Source: CAWKKW01 sp963850345
GTDB lineage: Bacteria; Acidobacteriota; Terriglobia; Terriglobales; Acidobacteriaceae
DNA: 64,000 nucleotides
NCBI GenBank assembly: GCA_963850345.1
Contig: CAWKKW010000002.1
Location: forward strand, 744,001 to 808,000
Direction: 5' to 3'
The notes below the pieces were generated by a model. That model saw only the letters and a list, made by a program, of their open reading frames with translations. It did not search any database and was not told the origin of the DNA. The stretch's first letter is position 1. Each line of letters opens with the position of its first letter. Positions 28,410 through 36,953 of this stretch are shown here, in pieces. Both the position numbers and the translations under genes were made by a program.

Positions 28410-28552
28410 CGCGATATGAAGTGCCCATAACGACTCGGCGACATTGCGGCAGCATCCAGCCAACGACGACGCGGTAGCCTGGGTCGCCCCAGCGCATGGG
28501 TATGACTTCGGAGCATGTTGTACCTCTCTTGCTGCAGGCGCTTTAGTCCCGG

Positions 28553-29410
28553 CTAAGTGATCGGCACAGAGGCCCGCTCGCGCGTCTTATCAGTCCGACT
28601 GCCCGCTGCAAGGTCGGCGAGCCAGCCAGCGAACATCCAGGCGGATCCCACCGCTGTCAAGTTATACGCATCGCCGCCCCACGCCACATGGCTGTGCGGG
28701 TTGGCAAATATCCCCGGGGTCAAAACGACGACGCTGAAGACCAGCAACATGAGCCCGAGCAGCCGAGCGGCGAGAACGTCCTGGATTCCCGAGAGGATGG
28801 CCAGCCCTGCAAGGACGAACGCTGCTCCCGTGATGATGGACCAGGAAGCGCCGCCCAATGGCATCCACCCTGGAACCATGCGCGCCACCGCTTGAACGTT
28901 AATGAAGTGCGCCAGGCCAAAATCGATGCAGCAGAGGCCGAAAGTCCAACGAGCCACGCGCGCCCACGTCCACGACAGCTGAAAGGTTTTGCTGAGCAAA
29001 GCGTAGACGACCGCGGCTGCGACAAACAAGATGAGTTGCTGACAAACGCCAAGAAGCAGGCCGATGTAGACGGCGACATGATATCCAAGAAAGTGTGGCG
29101 CCGTGTAAAGCCGAGGCAGTGGAAACAAGGTAAAGATCGCATAGATAACGGCCAGTGTGGCCGCGCCGGCCTGGGCTGTTCGTCGGATGCACAACGCTAT
29201 GCCGCCAACGATGAGAAATGCTGCGGCGAGATAGGCCAGCATCGGTATGTGCGCAATGCGGTCACCCCACGCCTGAATGGGCTGATGCGCGGGCTCGAAC
29301 TCACCCCAGATCACGTCCAGAATGCCGGCCGCCGCTGATCCAAGACCAGCGAAGACCCTGCCGATCGCCCCCATCGAATTGCCTGGCCTTCTTAAAATCG
29401 CATCATTCAT
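28553..29410 (-). CDS. DoxX-family-like membrane protein
   Basis: ATG 29410 with GGAGG five bases upstream gives 285 residues and about eight hydrophobic helices. The second half (RVARWTFGLCCIDFGLAHF, then SWSIITGAAFVLAGLAI) resembles DoxX-type proteins. It lies next to a MarR regulator gene in the same direction (36 bases apart), so both form an operon that starts at the MarR promoter. The MarR operator and adjacent glyoxalase-fold gene suggest a stress or small-molecule response; this is inference. Confidence 0.7.
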   Translation of the reverse strand: MNDAILRRPGNSMGAIGRVFAGLGSAAAGILDVIWGEFEPAHQPIQAWGDRIAHIPMLAYLAAAFLIVGGIALCIRRTAQAGAATLAVIYAIFTLFPLPRLYTAPHFLGYHVAVYIGLLLGVCQQLILFVAAAVVYALLSKTFQLSWTWARVARWTFGLCCIDFGLAHFINVQAVARMVPGWMPLGGASWSIITGAAFVLAGLAILSGIQDVLAARLLGLMLLVFSVVVLTPGIFANPHSHVAWGGDAYNLTAVGSAWMFAGWLADLAAGSRTDKTRERASVPIT

Positions 29411-29445
29411 GTGAACCTCCGAGATGCACACTCACTTCGGTAGAT

Positions 29446-30045
29446 CTACCTTCTCGCGGTTCGCTCTTCGTGCAAGGTGCGTTTGTTCGTGCCGGGTGAG
29501 GTCAATTCTCCCTCTGCCTTGCTCGTGCCAAGTGAATTGTCCGAGCTAGGTCGCGACAGGAGCTGCAGGTCACCTCGCAGGCGTTCCAGACTGCCGGCTG
29601 CCATCTCGCGCTCGAGCCTTTCATGCTCCCTTGTCCAGATGAGAACGGCTGCCGTCAGTACCCGCATCCCGTTTGAAGTCAGCTTCAACACCTTATTGCG
29701 CCGGTCCGTTGGGTGCACCGCGAACTTCAGCAAATTGCGGCGAAACAGGACCCGCGCTGCTGCGGTCACTGTGGTGCGGTCCATTCCAAGCAGATCTGCA
29801 ACGCTGCCGATGGTCGCCATCGGGAGCCCGGGACCGTCTGGCCGATTCAAGCTCATCAGCATGGAAAACTGACCATTGGTCAGCCCCGTGGGCTTCAACG
29901 CCAGGTCAAACCGCCGCGCCAGGGCTCGCGCGGCTCGTTGCACATGCAAGCAGAGGCACCGGTCTTTCACCAGCAGCGTTGTACGAAACGGCACCGACGG
30001 CTCGGCCGCGTTCGGAGCTACTTTGCTGGAGTAAGGAGTTGACAC
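29446..30045 (-). CDS. MarR-family transcriptional regulator
   Basis: The 199-residue protein has a MarR winged helix: dimerisation helices (VQRAARALARRFDLAL), recognition region SVADLLGMDRTTVTAAARVL and wing HPTDRRNKVLKLT. A 45-residue hydrophilic tail is unusual for the family. The only usable start is GTG 30045. A near-consensus promoter would begin transcription at or beside this GTG, so the mRNA may be leaderless. A perfect 12-bp palindrome lies across its promoter, so autoregulation and control of the divergent VOC gene are likely. The ligand is unknown. Confidence 0.85.
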   Translation of the reverse strand: MSTPYSSKVAPNAAEPSVPFRTTLLVKDRCLCLHVQRAARALARRFDLALKPTGLTNGQFSMLMSLNRPDGPGLPMATIGSVADLLGMDRTTVTAAARVLFRRNLLKFAVHPTDRRNKVLKLTSNGMRVLTAAVLIWTREHERLEREMAAGSLERLRGDLQLLSRPSSDNSLGTSKAEGELTSPGTNKRTLHEERTARR

Positions 30046-30051
30046 ATTTCT

Positions 30052-30080
30052 ATTATGTTGATATCAACGTATCCAGTCAA
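30052..30080 (-). promoter_or_regulatory. Near-consensus promoter of MarR gene, leaderless
   Basis: Read on the minus strand: TTGACT (30080-30075), a 17-base spacer and CATAAT (30057-30052). Seven bases on lies the GTG start at 30045. Confidence 0.65.
30057..30068. promoter_or_regulatory. Palindromic MarR operator candidate
   Basis: GTTGATATCAAC is a perfect 12-bp palindrome lying mostly in the spacer of the MarR promoter, next to the -10 box, in the 82-base gap shared with the divergent VOC gene. This is the size and placement of a MarR-dimer site. Confidence 0.6.
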
Positions 30081-30127
30081 GCTCGAACGTTTATCGATTA
30101 CGTCTACACGTTAAGGAGAACATCTGT

Positions 30128-30895
30128 ATGTTTACGCCCAGAGGAAGATTCGGCTGGTACGAACTCATGACCAACGACATGAAAGCGGCCGGCAAGTTTT
30201 ATTCGGAAGTGGTGGGTTGGACGACTAAGGAGATGCCCGCGAGCGAGGGCATGGAGTACACCACCTTCAACGTCGGCGATGCGGGGATTGCGGGCATGTT
30301 GAACCTGCCCGGGCATACCGCGTGGATTGGCTATATTGCCGTCGATGATGTTGACGCTCACATTGAAAAGATTGTCGAAGCCGGCGGCAAGCTATGGAAG
30401 CCTGCAACCGACGTTCCTGGAATGCTTCGCTTCGCCGTCATGTCTGACCCTCAGGGTGCAGCGATTGTAGTGTTTACGCCGAACCCCGCCATGCCCTCGC
30501 CAGAGCGCCCGCCGTCTGGCGCAACGGGGACCATCGGATGGCACGAGCTCTACACCACAGACCTGGAAGGCGGGTTCGACTTCTATAACAAGCTGTTTGG
30601 CTGGACCAAGCTGAGTGACATGGATATGGGCCAGATGGGCTCTTACCGCATCTTTGATCAAGGCGAAGGCAAAAGTATGGGGGATGGCGGAATGATGACG
30701 AAGCCTCCTCAGGTTCCTGTAGCAGCCTGGCAATTCTACTTCGTTGTAGACTCCATTGAGGCTGCGATCGAACGTGTGAAATCCGGTGGTGGCAAAGTCG
30801 TGCACGGTCCCGTCCAGGTTCCAGGTGACAGCTGGATCATTCAAGGGCAAGACCCTCAGGGAGCCATGTTTGCTCTTGTCAGTAGTAAGCCCTAA
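30128..30895 (+). CDS. Two-domain VOC/glyoxalase-fold protein
   Basis: The 255-residue protein holds two vicinal-oxygen-chelate modules, residues about 4-120 (FGWYELMTNDMKAAGKFYSE; DVDAHIEKIVEAGGK) and about 135-255 (IGWHELYTTDLEGGFDFYN; SIEAAIERVKSGGGK). Each module has the beta-alpha-beta-beta-beta order. AGGAGA seven bases upstream fixes the ATG. Such proteins include glyoxalase-like enzymes, dioxygenases and antibiotic-binding proteins; no motif fixes the reaction. Divergence from marR-type gene across a palindromic operator suggests control by that regulator. Confidence 0.85.
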   Translation: MFTPRGRFGWYELMTNDMKAAGKFYSEVVGWTTKEMPASEGMEYTTFNVGDAGIAGMLNLPGHTAWIGYIAVDDVDAHIEKIVEAGGKLWKPATDVPGMLRFAVMSDPQGAAIVVFTPNPAMPSPERPPSGATGTIGWHELYTTDLEGGFDFYNKLFGWTKLSDMDMGQMGSYRIFDQGEGKSMGDGGMMTKPPQVPVAAWQFYFVVDSIEAAIERVKSGGGKVVHGPVQVPGDSWIIQGQDPQGAMFALVSSKP

Positions 30896-31029
30896 ACTTT
30901 TTGTGGCTTAACCTCAGGCAGACCGAACCATCGAAGTGGGAGCATTCGTCTGCTTGCTTCGAAGGCCATACTTCAATGCGAAGGGCGCGTGTCTCTTACG
31001 AGACACCGCCGAGTCGCTGGAGCGACAGA

Positions 31030-31572
31030 ATGAAAAGTTTTCCCTTCAAATACGCGTTCTTTGTCGTGGCTCTTCTTTGTGTTCCGCTCATGGCGCAGGA
31101 GGCGAAGCCATACTCGCTGCGCACGCACCTGCTGGCGGAGCTAAGATCAACACACAACGTGAAAGAATGGTTCGTCCCCGCGAACGAAGCTGTCGCTGGC
31201 CTTTCGGCGAAGGACGCCGCATGGACCGACGGGAGTGGCAATCATTCCGTCGGAATGCTTGCAAATCATCTGGTGTTCTGGAATCGTCGCGCTCTCAACA
31301 CCCTAAAAGGCGAGAAGAATCCCAAGTTCAGTGGCAACAACGACGAAACCTTCAACGCGTTCACCGAGGCGCAATGGGCTGACACTCAGAAGCAATTGGA
31401 TTCCGTCATGACTGACATTGAAAAGTATGTCGAAACGGCGGACGAAAAGACCCTGGAGAAGAACGCATCCACCCTTTCACATATCGCGACGCATAACGCA
31501 TACCATGTGGGCCAGATTCTCTATGTGCGTAAACTCCACGGCGTATGGAATGCAGCCAACGGAGTGAAATAA
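31030..31572 (+). CDS. Secreted DinB-family protein
   Basis: ATG 31030 has GGAG seven bases upstream and gives 180 residues with a signal peptide (MKSFPFKYAFFVVALLCVPLMA). The mature protein is a DinB four-helix bundle (LLAELRSTHNVKEWF; DKTLEKNASTLSHIATHN). It keeps the three likely metal-binding His residues: one in MLANHLVFWN and two in ATHNAYHVGQIL. DinB-like proteins include thiol-dependent transferases (mycothiol or bacillithiol), so an exported one is uncommon. No thiol pathway gene is nearby and its role is unknown. Confidence 0.8.
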   Translation: MKSFPFKYAFFVVALLCVPLMAQEAKPYSLRTHLLAELRSTHNVKEWFVPANEAVAGLSAKDAAWTDGSGNHSVGMLANHLVFWNRRALNTLKGEKNPKFSGNNDETFNAFTEAQWADTQKQLDSVMTDIEKYVETADEKTLEKNASTLSHIATHNAYHVGQILYVRKLHGVWNAANGVK

Positions 31573-31709
31573 CAGCGTGCCGCGCGAAGCCGCGCTCCGC
31601 ATTTCCTTATGGCAAGAAACGAACCAGCCGAGACTCGAATTCGGAACTAGGGATCTCTTTTCGTCCGCATCAACATCTTCGTCGGATTCGGCCGCTCCGA
31701 TTCGACCAA

Positions 31710-34061
31710 TTAGACGAACGAAGGCGGCCTATCCCCTGCAGCGGATCCAAACGACTCATGCGGCGTGTCGCTCATGTGGAAGACAAGCTTGCCACCGTCC
31801 ATCAAATCTTCGTGACGGATCCAACTTCTGCTATACGGTCTGCCATTCCATTCCACGGTTTGCACGAATGGCCGATTGGGCCCGTTGGCGATCGTCTCGA
31901 TCACCAGCCTCTTTCCACCACCCAACTCAAGCGTAGCCTTGGTGTAGAGTGGGCTGCCGAATACGTAATTGCCGCTGACCGGATCTACCGCATACAGCCC
32001 GAGCGCACTCATGATGTACCAGGCCGACATCTGCCCGCAATCCTCATTGCCGGCCAGTCCGTCTGGAGCGTCGCGGTACTGGGTCGTCAGCAGACTGCGA
32101 ACCTGCGCCTGCGTCTTGTGCGTCGCGCCGGCGTAGGCGTACAGATACGCGACGTGATGATCGGGCTCGTTTCCCTGAGCATATTGCCCCACCATGCCGG
32201 AGATATCAGGCGGCGCATCCGGTGGAAGTTCAGAGCTCTGATGGAATAGATGATCCAGCTTGCGAAGGAACGGCTCCTCGCCGCCGAAGAGATTCATGTA
32301 CTCCTTCACATCGTGTTGATTAAGGAAGGTCGCTTCCCAGGAGTTGCTCTCGGTAAAATCACGCCATCGCTTGCTATGGCCCATACCTCGCGGATCGAAT
32401 GGCTCTGCCCACTCGCCGTTCTGCATGCGACCCCGCATGAAGCTCACGGAGCGGTCGAATACGTTCTTATAACTCCTTGACCGAGTTCGCAACAACTTAG
32501 CATCAGCCTCTGCGCCGGTAGCCGCCGCAAGGTGCGCCAAGGCCCAGTCGTCGTAGGCATACTCCAGCGTTTTACTTACCGACTCCGGTTCCTTATCGCA
32601 GGCGACAAACCCCAGTTCACGGTACTGCGGCAGACCTCGATACTGCTCATCAAAGGCTCGCTGCCGCCAGAGTTTGTAAGCGTGAGCGTAGTCGACGCCC
32701 TGAATTCCCTTGACCTGCGCCTCCGCGATTACGACGGCCGAGTGATACCCGATCATGCATCCCGTTTCAACGCCTTGCAATGGCCACACGGGGACACCCT
32801 CAGGGCTTTGCTCCGCCATGCGAATCAGTGTGTTCACCATCTCTGGCAGGCGATCGCGCTGCACCAGCGTGTACAAGGGATGCAGCGCACGGTAGGTATC
32901 CCAGAGCGAATAGGTGGTGTAGTTCCTTGCGCCCGGCGGCAGCGAATGGATCTTTAAATCCATTCCGCGGTATTGGCCATCAACGTCGTCGAAGGTGGTT
33001 GGCGCAAGCATCGCATGGTACATCGCGGTGTAGAACGTTCTGGTCTGAGCAGAATCATTGCTTTCGATCAGGACACGCGAGAGTTCATGCTGCCAGGCCG
33101 CCTTCGCAGCGCCGCGAACACCGTCGAAGTCCCAGGCAGGAACCTCTGCCTCAAGATTCCTCAGAGCGCCCTCTATGCTGACGGCGGAGATGCCCACCTT
33201 GACGAGAATGGATCCCGCCGCCTTCATGGGATAGTGGAGTACACACTGAATGGACTTGCCCGAAGCCTGTGGCTGGTTCGCGGCCAGGGGTTTCCCGTCC
33301 AGCACAATCTGAGATTTCGAAAAAGGTTTCGAAAACTTCATCGCGAAGTAGATCTCTCGCCCGTTCGCCCATTGTGCGCACCGCCGACCGCCTGTAACCG
33401 TATCGTTAGCAGTTACGTGTAACTCCGCGCCAAGGATCTTGGATTTGCTTGTGCTGGTCGGCAGATCGTCTGGCGTATCGCCAAAACCGTGGGCCAGGTC
33501 GAGCACGAAGTGATTGCTGTCGCCAGAGGGGAACCGATAACGATGCACGCCAACTCTGGTGGTGGCTGTGAGTTCCGCGGTAACTCCGGAGTCCTGCAAC
33601 ACGACAGAGTAGTACCCGGGCTCAGCCTTCTCCTCCTGATGCGAAAACCTCGATCGATATCCGGAGCCCGGCTTGTCTGCATCTCCGGGCTCTGTGTGTA
33701 CGACCCCAGTGCAAGGCATGAGCAGAAAATCCATCAGGTCACCTGCGCCGGTGCCGCTCAAATGCGTGTGACTGAATCCGAGAATCGATCGATCGTCATG
33801 GTGATAGCCGGAGCAATGATCCCAGCCAGATGTGCCGGTATCCGGACTGAGCTGGACTGCGCCGAACGGCATACTTGCGCCGGGAAAAGTGTGGCCGTGT
33901 CCGCCTGTTCCGAGGAATATATTCACCTCTTTGGTCAGGTCTCGACCCTCAGTTGTCTCCGCCCGGCCGTCGAGCCAGAGACCATTGCGGGCGGCCGCGA
34001 CGGCAACACTCGATCCTGCTGCTGCCTTCAAAAAGGTTCTGCGAGTCACCTTGCGATTCAT
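31710..34061 (-). CDS. GH92 alpha-mannosidase, Tat-exported
   Basis: The 783-residue enzyme starts with a twin-arginine signal (NRKVTRRTFLKAAAGSSVA). GH92 marks are NIFLGTGGHGHTFPGAS, MPFGAVQLSPDTG, GYHHDDRSILGFSHTHLSG, YSLWDTYRALHPLY and GNEDCGQMSAWYIMSALGLY. The family is a calcium-dependent exo-alpha-mannosidase on yeast mannan and high-mannose N-glycans, with catalytic Glu in the GNEDCG segment and Asp residues near the C-terminus. Full length for the family. It probably releases mannose outside the cytoplasm. It stands alone in the direction opposite to the DinB gene. Confidence 0.93.
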   Translation of the reverse strand: MNRKVTRRTFLKAAAGSSVAVAAARNGLWLDGRAETTEGRDLTKEVNIFLGTGGHGHTFPGASMPFGAVQLSPDTGTSGWDHCSGYHHDDRSILGFSHTHLSGTGAGDLMDFLLMPCTGVVHTEPGDADKPGSGYRSRFSHQEEKAEPGYYSVVLQDSGVTAELTATTRVGVHRYRFPSGDSNHFVLDLAHGFGDTPDDLPTSTSKSKILGAELHVTANDTVTGGRRCAQWANGREIYFAMKFSKPFSKSQIVLDGKPLAANQPQASGKSIQCVLHYPMKAAGSILVKVGISAVSIEGALRNLEAEVPAWDFDGVRGAAKAAWQHELSRVLIESNDSAQTRTFYTAMYHAMLAPTTFDDVDGQYRGMDLKIHSLPPGARNYTTYSLWDTYRALHPLYTLVQRDRLPEMVNTLIRMAEQSPEGVPVWPLQGVETGCMIGYHSAVVIAEAQVKGIQGVDYAHAYKLWRQRAFDEQYRGLPQYRELGFVACDKEPESVSKTLEYAYDDWALAHLAAATGAEADAKLLRTRSRSYKNVFDRSVSFMRGRMQNGEWAEPFDPRGMGHSKRWRDFTESNSWEATFLNQHDVKEYMNLFGGEEPFLRKLDHLFHQSSELPPDAPPDISGMVGQYAQGNEPDHHVAYLYAYAGATHKTQAQVRSLLTTQYRDAPDGLAGNEDCGQMSAWYIMSALGLYAVDPVSGNYVFGSPLYTKATLELGGGKRLVIETIANGPNRPFVQTVEWNGRPYSRSWIRHEDLMDGGKLVFHMSDTPHESFGSAAGDRPPSFV

Positions 34062-34202
34062 CTGTCTTTCCCATCACGCGTCAACTGCAGTTATCCGAAC
34101 TAAGGTATGTCGCGAGCACGGCGCTCCTGTCGAACGATTGGAGTGCCAATGAGCATTGTACTCAGCGCACTCTCGTCGTGGCTCCGAGATCCATGCTCTG
34201 CG

Positions 34203-34553
34203 TTAGTGCAGTTTCGCCTGCCAGTTGCGTGGGACTTTGCCTGCCGGTCCGGGTGCGGGTTGAGAGGGGGGATGTGAGTGCGGCGGCAACAACTCGATGC
34301 CCTCCACAGCCTCTTGGCTCTCGTAATTCCAAAACCAGTCCTCTCCTGGCTCGAAGCTCATCGCGACCGGATGTCCGGTCTCCGCGGCATGTTTGGACGC
34401 ATGTTGACTCGGCGAACTATCGCAGCAGCCGATATGCCCGCACTCGGCGCAGCGGCGCAGGTGCAACCACCAGCCATCGCCCGCGAGACACTCGACACAA
34501 CCGGTGCCACTTGGCTTTGAAGCTGGGTTCATACCTACATGTGCTTTCTTCAT
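34203..34553 (-). CDS. UBP-type zinc-finger protein
   Basis: The 116-residue protein has the ZnF-UBP pattern: CVECLAGDGWWLHLRRCAEC, GHIGCCDSSPSQHASKHAAE, and GHPVAMSFEPGEDWFWNY. Cys and His pairs bind zinc. The ATG has GGAG six bases upstream. This domain binds ubiquitin tails in eukaryotes but in bacteria it occurs as a stand-alone protein of unknown function. A proline-rich tail follows (HSHPPSQPAPGPAGK). No linked genes are seen. Confidence 0.85.
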   Translation of the reverse strand: MKKAHVGMNPASKPSGTGCVECLAGDGWWLHLRRCAECGHIGCCDSSPSQHASKHAAETGHPVAMSFEPGEDWFWNYESQEAVEGIELLPPHSHPPSQPAPGPAGKVPRNWQAKLH

Positions 34554-34824
34554 GTATTTCTCCTGGATACGACGTGTTCTTCATGCGGACTGCATGGCGG
34601 CACGCTCACCGCTGCGGCTATGGGATGCGGTCTGTTGCTTCGGCGGATTCGTGGGCGAAAAACTGTAGTGGGCAATCTTCCACGCGGCGTCGCCATCCGC
34701 TTTGAAGACGAACAGCTCCTGATTCCCTGCTAAGCTCTGGGCCCCGTCTGAGGATTGGTGGTGTGTTCCACAGAAAATCGAGATACTAGTTTACCGCTCG
34801 GGATGTTACCCGCGAATCGGTGGG

Positions 34825-35739
34825 CTATCGAGTGTCACGATCGGCATCTCTCGCGAGCCGCAACGTGTAACGCGTCGCTGAGTAATGAGCACCGGCCAGC
34901 ATTAGTAGCCCGGTGAGAAACGCCCAGAGCATCAGCCCTACCGTGGTGGCGAAGGGACCGTACACCGCGCGGAAGTCCAGCCAGGGCAGCGCCGCAACGT
35001 AGGCGAACTTCGCCAGTTCCCAGAGCAATCCGGTCACAATCGCGCTCGGCAGGACGGCGCGGGCAGGCATCTTGCGGTTAGGCAAAATCCAATAGACCAG
35101 GAAAAACAGCGTCACGCTTAAGACCACCGCCGAAATTTGCAGCAGCGAATGCGTGAGAAAGCGGAAGACAAGGTTGTCCACATGCCCGAAGAACAGCAGC
35201 GTGAAGAAGCTGTTCTGCGCCGTCGTAATTGCGACCGATGTCATGGCGAGGATTCCGACCACCAGCGCCAGCCCCAGCGAAATCAGCTGGTTCATCAGGT
35301 AAGACCGATTGCGGGTGACTCCCCAAACCTGGTTCAGCGCGACTTCCAGCGGCAGGAAAACTCCGCTGGAGGAGATCAGCAGCATGACCACGGCGGCCAC
35401 CTGCACCCCGCTGCGCGCGTTCGCCACGATCGTCATGTTCTTGACCACGAACTCCTGGCCGGTTGGAAGGAAGAAACGCAGCATGTCCCCGATGACGCTC
35501 TCCATCGCGCGCGAGTGGAAGACGCGACGCGCCAATGTGAACATCATCACGATGAACGGGAACAGCGAGAGGATCACGTTCGCCGCCACGCTGAAGGCGT
35601 ACGTGTGCACTTCTGTCTGCATCAGATACCGGGCAAGCGACACAAGTCCGCCCCATCGGGCGACAGGCGATGGAGAAGCCGGACCAGCAGATAGAGTCTG
35701 CTCGCCAAACGCTTTTTCAAGCAGAGTAGAAGAGGACAT
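34825..35739 (-). CDS. YihY/BrkB-family membrane protein
   Basis: The 304-residue protein has about six membrane helices with the YihY/virulence factor BrkB fold: AFSVAANVILSLFPFIVMM, VAAVVMLLISSSGVFLPLE, VLPSAIVTGLLWELAKFAYV and LMLWAFLTGLLMLAGAHYSA. Family members act as inner-membrane proteins, probably transporters or assembly factors; earlier assignment as RNase BN was wrong. The start has only a weak ribosome site. No operon partner. Confidence 0.88.
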   Translation of the reverse strand: MSSSTLLEKAFGEQTLSAGPASPSPVARWGGLVSLARYLMQTEVHTYAFSVAANVILSLFPFIVMMFTLARRVFHSRAMESVIGDMLRFFLPTGQEFVVKNMTIVANARSGVQVAAVVMLLISSSGVFLPLEVALNQVWGVTRNRSYLMNQLISLGLALVVGILAMTSVAITTAQNSFFTLLFFGHVDNLVFRFLTHSLLQISAVVLSVTLFFLVYWILPNRKMPARAVLPSAIVTGLLWELAKFAYVAALPWLDFRAVYGPFATTVGLMLWAFLTGLLMLAGAHYSATRYTLRLARDADRDTR

Positions 35740-36166
35740 GATCGGTGGCTCGATGGTAGCAGAGCCCTTGCGAAGTTCCTGTCACAGATCGTCTGCTTGC
35801 GGTCGATCACCGGTTACCAGAGTGTCAGTAACGCTTTCTAAACCTGCGCAGGAGTGATGAAATGGCGGCATTTACCCTCACTCACTGTGCTGAAGTTTTC
35901 AGCCCCAAAAGTGGCCGGGTGTGAGCATTTTCTGCTTGCCTTGCAGCCCTCTTCCTGCCATAACAGGATGACAAATTGCCCTTGGGCAGTTTGAAAGTAC
36001 GCGTTCGGAAGGCCGTTTTTGGATGTTTTGGTGTCACTGCTGTCAGAGCACTGAATGAAATTCACAGAGCTGCCGCTGCTCGCCACTTGGCGCACAACGG
36101 TGGCTTTTGGTGTTTCTAAAGGGTTCCTGCCGGCGAAAATCAGCAGTCTCAGAAAGGAGTTTCCTG
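35740..36166. other. Long leader/intergenic region of cold-shock gene
   Basis: 426 bases upstream of the cold-shock gene. Long 5' leaders are common for such genes, but I cannot name a structure here. A short reverse-strand frame (35838-36095) has no supporting features. Confidence 0.35.
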
Positions 36167-36373
36167 GTGAAAGAGAACGGCGTTGTGAAGTGGTTTAACG
36201 GTGCCAAGGGTTATGGTTTCATCCAGCGTTCCACCGGAGAAGATGTGTTCGTCCATTTTTCCGCGATACAGGAGAACGGCTATAAGACATTGAACGAGGG
36301 TGAAGCCGTGGAGTTCGAGTGCCAGCAGGGCCCCAAGGGTCTCAATGCCGCAAACGTATTGCGCAACGCCTGA
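36167..36373 (+). CDS. Cold-shock protein (CspA family)
   Basis: GTG 36167 follows AGGAG by seven bases and gives the standard 68-residue protein. A longer in-frame start at 36107 would add 20 unrelated residues and is rejected. The RNA-binding motifs are RNP1 KGYGFIQ and RNP2 VFVHFSAI; the opening VVKWFNGAKG is canonical. It binds single-stranded RNA and acts as a chaperone in cold and other stresses. A stem-loop follows at 36394-36419. Confidence 0.93.
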   Translation: MKENGVVKWFNGAKGYGFIQRSTGEDVFVHFSAIQENGYKTLNEGEAVEFECQQGPKGLNAANVLRNA

Positions 36374-36393
36374 TTCGCAGGACAACTTCCGAG

Positions 36394-36419
36394 CGGCCTC
36401 TTCGATCGGAATGAGGCCG
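36394..36419 (+). terminator. Stem-loop after cold-shock gene
   Basis: CGGCCTC (36394-36400) pairs with GAGGCCG (36413-36419). It lies between convergent cold-shock and SRPBCC genes and has no T-tract. Confidence 0.4.
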
Positions 36420-36460
36420 TTGCTCATGCTGCTCTTCGCAAATGGGAGCGTGCCTCTCCC

Positions 36461-36934
36461 TTACTCTTCGAGGAGATAACTCCGCCACTCCTCTGTCTCC
36501 GCGATGCGCTTGAGCAGGTGAAATCGTCGTCTCATCAGGCGTTGAATATGCGGCGCAAGCACCCATTTCCCGACCAGTCTGCCGGGCCATCCAAATGGTA
36601 TACTGAATCGCAGTTCATCGCGCAGTGTCACCGTTCCGTCGGCTCCATCTACAAAGCTGTGGTCGTGTTCGAAGCTGGCAAATCGTCCGGCGATCATGCG
36701 GTCGCGAAAGAACACCATCGGCTCGAAACACTCGATCAGGCTCTCGTGGAATTGGGGGAACCCTAGCTGCCATCCTTGCCATCGTACGGAGTCCCCTGGT
36801 TGCACGAAGCCAGAGGTGCGGCCCCGCACTGGATGCATGCCCAATTCCCTCTCCACGATGGCCACGCTGGTCGAGAGACGAAAGAGGCGTTCGAGTGGCG
36901 CCCGCACAACAATCTGCTCGCGCAACACGAACAT
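36461..36934 (-). CDS. SRPBCC (START/polyketide-cyclase-like) protein
   Basis: ATG 36934 gives 157 residues and begins 20 bases after the queG stop, so the two form an operon. An upstream in-frame start at 37036 would overlap queG by 83 bases. The SRPBCC pattern is clear: VLREQIVVRAPLERLFRLST, FHESLIECFEPMVFFRDRM, FASFEHDHSFV and VTLRDELRFSIPF. These helix-grip proteins bind hydrophobic ligands. Function unknown. Confidence 0.75.
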   Translation of the reverse strand: MFVLREQIVVRAPLERLFRLSTSVAIVERELGMHPVRGRTSGFVQPGDSVRWQGWQLGFPQFHESLIECFEPMVFFRDRMIAGRFASFEHDHSFVDGADGTVTLRDELRFSIPFGWPGRLVGKWVLAPHIQRLMRRRFHLLKRIAETEEWRSYLLEE

Positions 36935-36953
36935 CTGCTTTCCGTTCAAAGCA

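Noticed and set aside
35838..36095. 85-codon reverse frame upstream of the cold-shock gene
   Set aside because: No ribosome site or recognisable family; composition unlike neighbouring genes.
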